DNA of 9,238 bases from Rhodospirillaceae bacterium. GTDB taxonomy: Bacteria > Pseudomonadota > Alphaproteobacteria > CADEGL01. The notes beneath the pieces were generated by a model. The model made no database searches. It was not told the origin of the DNA and saw only the letters and a list, made by a program, of their open reading frames with translations. Location of the stretch: assembly GCA_018699755.1 (NCBI GenBank), contig JABIRQ010000350.1:1-9238 (forward strand), in the 5' to 3' direction. A program made the translations under genes and the position numbers. This document shows, in pieces, positions 6,057 through 9,238 of the stretch. Position 1 is the first letter of the stretch. Every line of letters begins with the position of its first letter.

Positions 6057-6788
6057 TCACGCGATCACCAGTCCGCCGCTCACGATCATGGTTTCGCCAG
6101 CCATATAGGTGTTCGCGTCGCTGGCCAGGAATGCCACCGCTTCGGCGATTTCTTCCGGCTTGCCACCCCGTTTCATGGGAATCCTGGGAGCCAGGTTTTT
6201 CATATAGTCGTTCTGCTGCATCGGCCCTGTCTCGACCGCGCCCGGCGCCACGCCGTTCACCAGAATGCCTTCCGGCGCATAGGCCAAGCCCATGGTCCGT
6301 GTCAGGCTGATGACGCCCGCCTTGGCCGCCGCGTAATGGGCCATCTGCGGAAAGGCTACGAAACCGTCGACCGAGGCGATGTTGACGATACGCCCGGCGC
6401 CGTGGCCGCGCATATGCTCGACCGCCGCAACGGAGAGATGGAAGACCGCTCGCAGGCAGATATCGAAGATCAGGTCCCATTCCGGATCCTCGATCTCCTC
6501 CATCGGGGTGCGGATATAGACACCCGCGTTGTTGACCAGGGCATCGACCCGGCCCAGGGCCTGGGCGGCTTGGCGGAAGGCGTCGTGACACGCCGCGCGC
6601 GGGCCGAGTTCGGCCGCGACCGGATAGGCTTCGCATCCCTGGTTCGACAGAACGCCGACCGCGGCGTCCAGGGCCGCAGCGTCCTTGTCGATCAGCGCCA
6701 CTCGCGCGCCTTTTCCAGCCAGGACATGGGCGATGGCGTTGCCGATTCCCCTCGCCGCGCCGGTCACAACGACTGATTTGCCTTGCAT
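6057..6788 (-). CDS. Short-chain dehydrogenase/reductase (classical SDR) with Asn-to-Cys change in the tetrad
   Basis: The 243-residue product is a classical SDR of usual length. It has the Rossmann glycine motif TGAARGIG (9-16), an acidic residue after strand two (LIDKD, Asp34, favouring NAD over NADP), NNAG (86-89), Ser139 in NIASVDG, and Tyr152 with Lys156 in YAAAK. PGAVETGPM and the C-terminal GETMIVSGGL are typical of the FabG/3-oxoacyl-reductase and sugar- or alcohol-dehydrogenase-like branch. The helix-4 Asn of the tetrad, usually in a VNL-type motif, reads ICL here, so Cys111 takes its place. Substrate cannot be assigned. The gene lies 44 bases after the first dehydrogenase of the run and 20 bases before the DUF1194 gene, consistent with an operon. 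GGGAGAAG precedes the ATG at 6788; a longer open frame to 6938 overlaps the upstream gene and is not used. Confidence 0.9.
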   Translation of the reverse strand: MQGKSVVVTGAARGIGNAIAHVLAGKGARVALIDKDAAALDAAVGVLSNQGCEAYPVAAELGPRAACHDAFRQAAQALGRVDALVNNAGVYIRTPMEEIEDPEWDLIFDICLRAVFHLSVAAVEHMRGHGAGRIVNIASVDGFVAFPQMAHYAAAKAGVISLTRTMGLAYAPEGILVNGVAPGAVETGPMQQNDYMKNLAPRIPMKRGGKPEEIAEAVAFLASDANTYMAGETMIVSGGLVIA

Positions 6789-6832
6789 GGTTGTTCTTCT
6801 CCCGGGATTCGGATTTGGGGCGCCGTCGCCGC

Positions 6833-7585
6833 TCAAGGCGCGGCGTTGGGTAGGACGACGAGCTGCGAGATGACGACGTTCGGCGGCTGCGACACGGCGA
6901 AGGCGATCGTGTTGGCGATATCCTCCGGGACCAGGCATTCGCCGAAGTCGTCATAGAATTTTTGGGCCTTTTTCGGGTCGCCCTCCCAACGCTGAAAGGC
7001 GAATTCGGTCCGCACCAAACCGGGCAGGACCTCGGTCACGCGGATTCCGGTGCCGCGATAGTCCTTGCGCAGGGATTCGGAAAAGCCGTGGACGGCGTAC
7101 TTGCTGCCGGCGTAAATCGTGCCTCCCGCATAGGGCGTGAAGCCGGAAACCGAGCCGATATTCACAATATGGCCAAGATCGCGTTCGATCATCCCGGAAA
7201 TGACAGCGTAGGTGATCCGTATGAGGCCGGTGACATTCGTTTCGATCGTGCCGACCCAATCCTCGATATCGCCCTGGTCGAAGCGCTCGCGCCCGCCTTT
7301 GTCGCCGCCGGCGTTGTTGACGAGGATCGCGATCTCGCGCCAGTCGTGGGACAGGGAGGCGAGGGCGCCGTCGATCGAGGCTGGATCGGTCACGTCCAGG
7401 ACGAGGGGAAGCCCCTTGTCGCCTAGCCCGGCCGCCACCTCCTCGACCCGGTCCGCGCGCCGACCGGCACAGATTACACGGCAGCCCAGGGCAGCGAGGG
7501 CCTGGGCGGTCGCCGCGCCGATGCCGCTGCTTGCGCCCGTGACGAGCGCGATTGAACCGGGACGGGGCATGGTGGCCTCGTTCAT
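6833..7585 (-). CDS. YdfG-like NADP-dependent short-chain dehydrogenase
   Basis: The 250-residue product closely follows the YdfG / 3-hydroxy acid (serine) dehydrogenase pattern and length. It shows TGASSGIG (16-23), Arg42-Arg43 after strand two (AGRRADRV), which favours NADP(H), and NNAG (90-93). The complete tetrad is Asn117, Ser145, Tyr158 and Lys162 (YAGSK). VLPGLVRTEFAFQRW and the C-terminal VVLPNAAP are also typical. Family knowledge: members oxidise serine, allo-threonine or 3-hydroxy acids, or reduce the matching semialdehydes; the real substrate here is inference. It is the first gene of a minus-strand run of three. The start is ATG 7585, with AAGGAG six bases upstream; an internal Met at residue 6 has no such site. 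The run diverges from the hydrolase gene at 7694 across 108 bases. Confidence 0.92.
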   Translation of the reverse strand: MNEATMPRPGSIALVTGASSGIGAATAQALAALGCRVICAGRRADRVEEVAAGLGDKGLPLVLDVTDPASIDGALASLSHDWREIAILVNNAGGDKGGRERFDQGDIEDWVGTIETNVTGLIRITYAVISGMIERDLGHIVNIGSVSGFTPYAGGTIYAGSKYAVHGFSESLRKDYRGTGIRVTEVLPGLVRTEFAFQRWEGDPKKAQKFYDDFGECLVPEDIANTIAFAVSQPPNVVISQLVVLPNAAP

Positions 7586-7591
7586 GTCGAT

Positions 7592-7597
7592 CTCCTT
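7592..7597 (-). promoter_or_regulatory. Ribosome binding site of the YdfG-like dehydrogenase
   Basis: AAGGAG on the minus strand, six bases before ATG 7585, which decides against the internal Met at residue 6. The 108-base divergent gap must hold promoters for both directions, but no clear -35/-10 pair was recognised; the perfect odd palindrome AAGGCGGCCTT at 7621-7631 is a weak operator candidate. Confidence 0.75.
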
Positions 7598-7693
7598 TTT
7601 CGGTCAATGTCTCGCGGGCCAAGGCGGCCTTCGCCGGTCGGCGGCGATGGTAGAGCATCGCGCACCTAGCGGCCAAGTCCGGGAGGGGCGCTC

Positions 7694-8668
7694 ATGATGA
7701 AGGTTTTGCGTTGGACCGCCCGGCTTCTGGGCGGATTGATTCTGGCCGTGGGGCTGCTTTGCGGAGGCATCGCCCTGTGGCTTTACGCCCAAGATCCCGA
7801 GACGGTCGTCGATGCGCCGCCAGCCGCCTATCGCCTTGTCTCGGAAAGGCGCGAAGCGGTTCTGCGCAACGGCGAGGCGCGGCTCGACCTGATGCTGATC
7901 TTCCGCGCGGACTCGGTCGCCGCCCCGCTGCGCATGACCGTCAGCCTGCCCGCCGATATCGACGCACAGCGCAACCTTCCGGTGCTTCTCTTGCTGGGCG
8001 GGCTGGATTCCGGGCGCGAGAGCCTGGACCGGATGCCGCCGCTCGGTCGAAATGCGATGGTCGGTTTTGAATACGCGCGCAACGACCTGATCCTCGACCG
8101 CAGCGCCTCGGTGTTGAGCCGAGCCATGGCGGTGCGGGACGGCGCCGTCGAGACTCCGGCGCAGATCGCCGCCGCGCTTGCCTGGTTGGGCGCACAGCCC
8201 TGGGCGGACGAGACGCGAATCAGCATCCTGGGCTATAGCCTCGGGGCGATCTTTGCGCCCGCGGGGCACCGGGCGGCGGAACGCGCCGGAGTGACCGTCG
8301 CCGCCGATATCCTGGCCTTCGGCGGCGCGGACTTGGATCTGATTCTGCCCTACGCCATCAAGTTCGACCCGCCGGCCCTGCGCAGGTTGGCGGCGGGCGT
8401 TGTCGCCCTCATGCTGCGGCCGATCGATCCGCGCTTCCATCTGCCCTATTTGCGGGGCCGTTTCATGCTGATCGAGGCGGAGGAGGACGAACTGATCCCG
8501 CCGGCCGCCCAGGCCCTGTTCGTGGAACTGACCCCCGAACCCAAAACGGTTCACAGAATCCCAGGAGACCACATCAACCCGCGCGACACCGTTGTGCTGA
8601 TGAAAGTCGTGGACCTGTCGACGGCCTGGCTGCTGGAAGTCGGCGCCGCGAACGTGCCGACGCCCTAA
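7694..8668 (+). CDS. Membrane-anchored alpha/beta-hydrolase
   Basis: The 324-residue product begins with a positively charged stretch and one hydrophobic segment (about 11-31) without a clear cleavage site, so it is probably held in the inner membrane with its catalytic domain in the periplasm. The body has alpha/beta-hydrolase features: strand LPVLLLLGGLDSG (95-107, oxyanion region), nucleophile elbow GYSLG with Ser182, an acid in EAEEDELIPP (Asp265) after the strand GRFMLI, and His293 in IPGDHINP. The triad is thus complete. An esterase, lipase-like or peptidase role is possible; the substrate is unknown. GGGAGG (7681-7686) lies seven bases before the first of two adjacent ATGs (7694, 7697); either could be used. 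The gene is divergent from the dehydrogenase operon and convergent with the SPOR-domain gene, 40 bases from its stop. Confidence 0.85.
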   Translation: MMKVLRWTARLLGGLILAVGLLCGGIALWLYAQDPETVVDAPPAAYRLVSERREAVLRNGEARLDLMLIFRADSVAAPLRMTVSLPADIDAQRNLPVLLLLGGLDSGRESLDRMPPLGRNAMVGFEYARNDLILDRSASVLSRAMAVRDGAVETPAQIAAALAWLGAQPWADETRISILGYSLGAIFAPAGHRAAERAGVTVAADILAFGGADLDLILPYAIKFDPPALRRLAAGVVALMLRPIDPRFHLPYLRGRFMLIEAEEDELIPPAAQALFVELTPEPKTVHRIPGDHINPRDTVVLMKVVDLSTAWLLEVGAANVPTP

Positions 8669-8708
8669 GGCCGAAATCGCGCGGTCCGAGGCGGGATAGG
8701 GGCGGTGC

Positions 8709-9238
8709 CTAGCGCGTGACCAGGCAGTCGTATCCCGCGCTCTTGAGCTCGGCGCAAAGTCGACCCGCCGAACCCTTGGCCATCGGGCCGACCCGCAGGC
8801 GATACCAAACACCCTTGCTGGCGCCGAGGTCCACCGGCTGCACCGCGTGAGAAAGGCCGCCGAGAAGATCCGGCCGCTCGCCTGAAACCTTTTCCCACCA
8901 ACGTTCGCTGCGTGCCGGATTGCGGAACGAGCCGAGCTGCACCCATGAATCGCCCGCTGCCGGCATTGGGGCGGCGGCCGGTGCCGGCAGCGGCGCAGGC
9001 TGGACGGCGGGCTGCGGGGCGGGTTTTGCCTGAGGCGCGGGCTGGGGCGCGGGTTGGGTTTGAGGAGGTTGCGGGGGCGGGGGCGGCGCTTGGGCCGGGG
9101 GCGGCGGAGCCTCTCGAGCCTTGGGTGCATGAGCCGCTCCGCCTCTTCCTCTGGCGGTGGCAGCGCGCTGGAGCGGAGGAGGAGGAGTGGGGCGGCGGCG
9201 TCCTTGATCCACCACCCGGCCGATGCCGATGCCCGCAG
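8709..9238 (-). CDS. SPOR-domain protein, C-terminal part (5' end outside window)
   Basis: The frame is open to the window edge, reading AGIGIGRVVDQG at the edge. A GTG at 9215 is possible as a start but has no good ribosome binding site, so the gene is treated as partial. From the edge inward come an Arg/Pro-rich stretch and a long linker of Pro, Ala and Gln (PAPQ and PQPA-like units), then a C-terminal SPOR domain of about 78 residues: SWVQLGSFRNPA, a helix, VWYRLRVGPM, a helix, and AGYDCLVTR at the end. Family knowledge: SPOR domains bind peptidoglycan glycan strands lacking stem peptides, often at the division site, and are usually joined by a flexible Pro-rich linker to an inner-membrane anchor; that anchor should lie upstream, outside the window. 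The role is therefore likely in cell-wall processing or division. Confidence 0.85.
   Translation of the reverse strand, partial: AGIGIGRVVDQGRRRPTPPPPLQRAATARGRGGAAHAPKAREAPPPPAQAPPPPPQPPQTQPAPQPAPQAKPAPQPAVQPAPLPAPAAAPMPAAGDSWVQLGSFRNPARSERWWEKVSGERPDLLGGLSHAVQPVDLGASKGVWYRLRVGPMAKGSAGRLCAELKSAGYDCLVTR

Noticed and set aside
7586..7693. Possible promoter TTGGCC-17-CTACCA for the dehydrogenase operon
   Set aside because: The -10 match is too poor to support a call; the gap must contain promoters, but none is clear.
7604..9130. 508-codon open frame on the minus strand across the hydrolase and SPOR genes
   Set aside because: The Arg/Pro-rich translation is an artefact of high G+C; the plus-strand hydrolase and the SPOR frame both have family motifs.
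9213..9215. GTG as the start codon of the SPOR-domain protein
   Set aside because: No ribosome binding site is visible, the frame continues to the window edge, and the expected membrane anchor is missing from the shorter form.
1..9238. CRISPR array, tRNA, rRNA, transposase or phage attachment site
   Set aside because: No regularly spaced repeats, cloverleaf, rRNA signature or recombinase motif was seen anywhere; the AAATACT copies are too short and unevenly spaced for CRISPR.

Overview
The window is GC-rich (about two thirds G+C by eye outside one stretch) and tightly packed with genes on both strands. The gene families present (type I secretion ABC/HlyD pair, DUF1194 VWA protein, periplasmic parvulin, SPOR-domain protein with a Pro/Ala/Gln-rich linker) together suggest an alphaproteobacterium, perhaps a Rhodospirillales-type one. 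That assignment is inference from gene content and composition only.

Layout, left to right. (1) 2-1944, plus strand: the 3' end of a type I secretion ABC ATPase, overlapping by 4 bases an HlyD-family membrane fusion protein. These are two of the three parts of a secretion channel; no outer-membrane TolC-type partner or substrate is in view. (2) 2001-3044, plus strand: a proline racemase / hydroxyproline epimerase family enzyme with both catalytic cysteines, without its usual pathway neighbours. (3) 3057-3923, minus strand, convergent with the racemase: an exported parvulin-type peptidyl-prolyl isomerase. (4) 4045-4656, minus strand: a DJ-1/PfpI-fold protein that has lost the nucleophilic cysteine and contains no cysteine at all. 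(5) 4657-5217: a 561-base gap whose core, 4781-5020, is only about 30% G+C. It holds a near-consensus sigma-70 promoter facing the DJ-1/PfpI gene and four copies of the 7-mer AAATACT. (6) 7585 to 5218, minus strand: a likely three-gene operon of a YdfG-like short-chain dehydrogenase, a second short-chain dehydrogenase and an exported DUF1194 VWA-like protein. (7) 7694-8668, plus strand, divergent from that operon: an alpha/beta-hydrolase with an N-terminal membrane anchor. (8) 8709-9238, minus strand, running off the window: the C-terminal part of a SPOR-domain protein.

Several products act in or face the cell envelope (secretion pair, parvulin, DUF1194, anchored hydrolase, SPOR protein), but no single pathway links the whole window. 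The most unusual parts are the cysteine-free DJ-1/PfpI protein with its AT-rich, repeat-bearing control region, the two-dehydrogenase plus DUF1194 operon, and a dehydrogenase with an altered catalytic tetrad. I saw no tRNA, rRNA, CRISPR array, transposase or insertion sequence, and no clearly novel multi-gene system.
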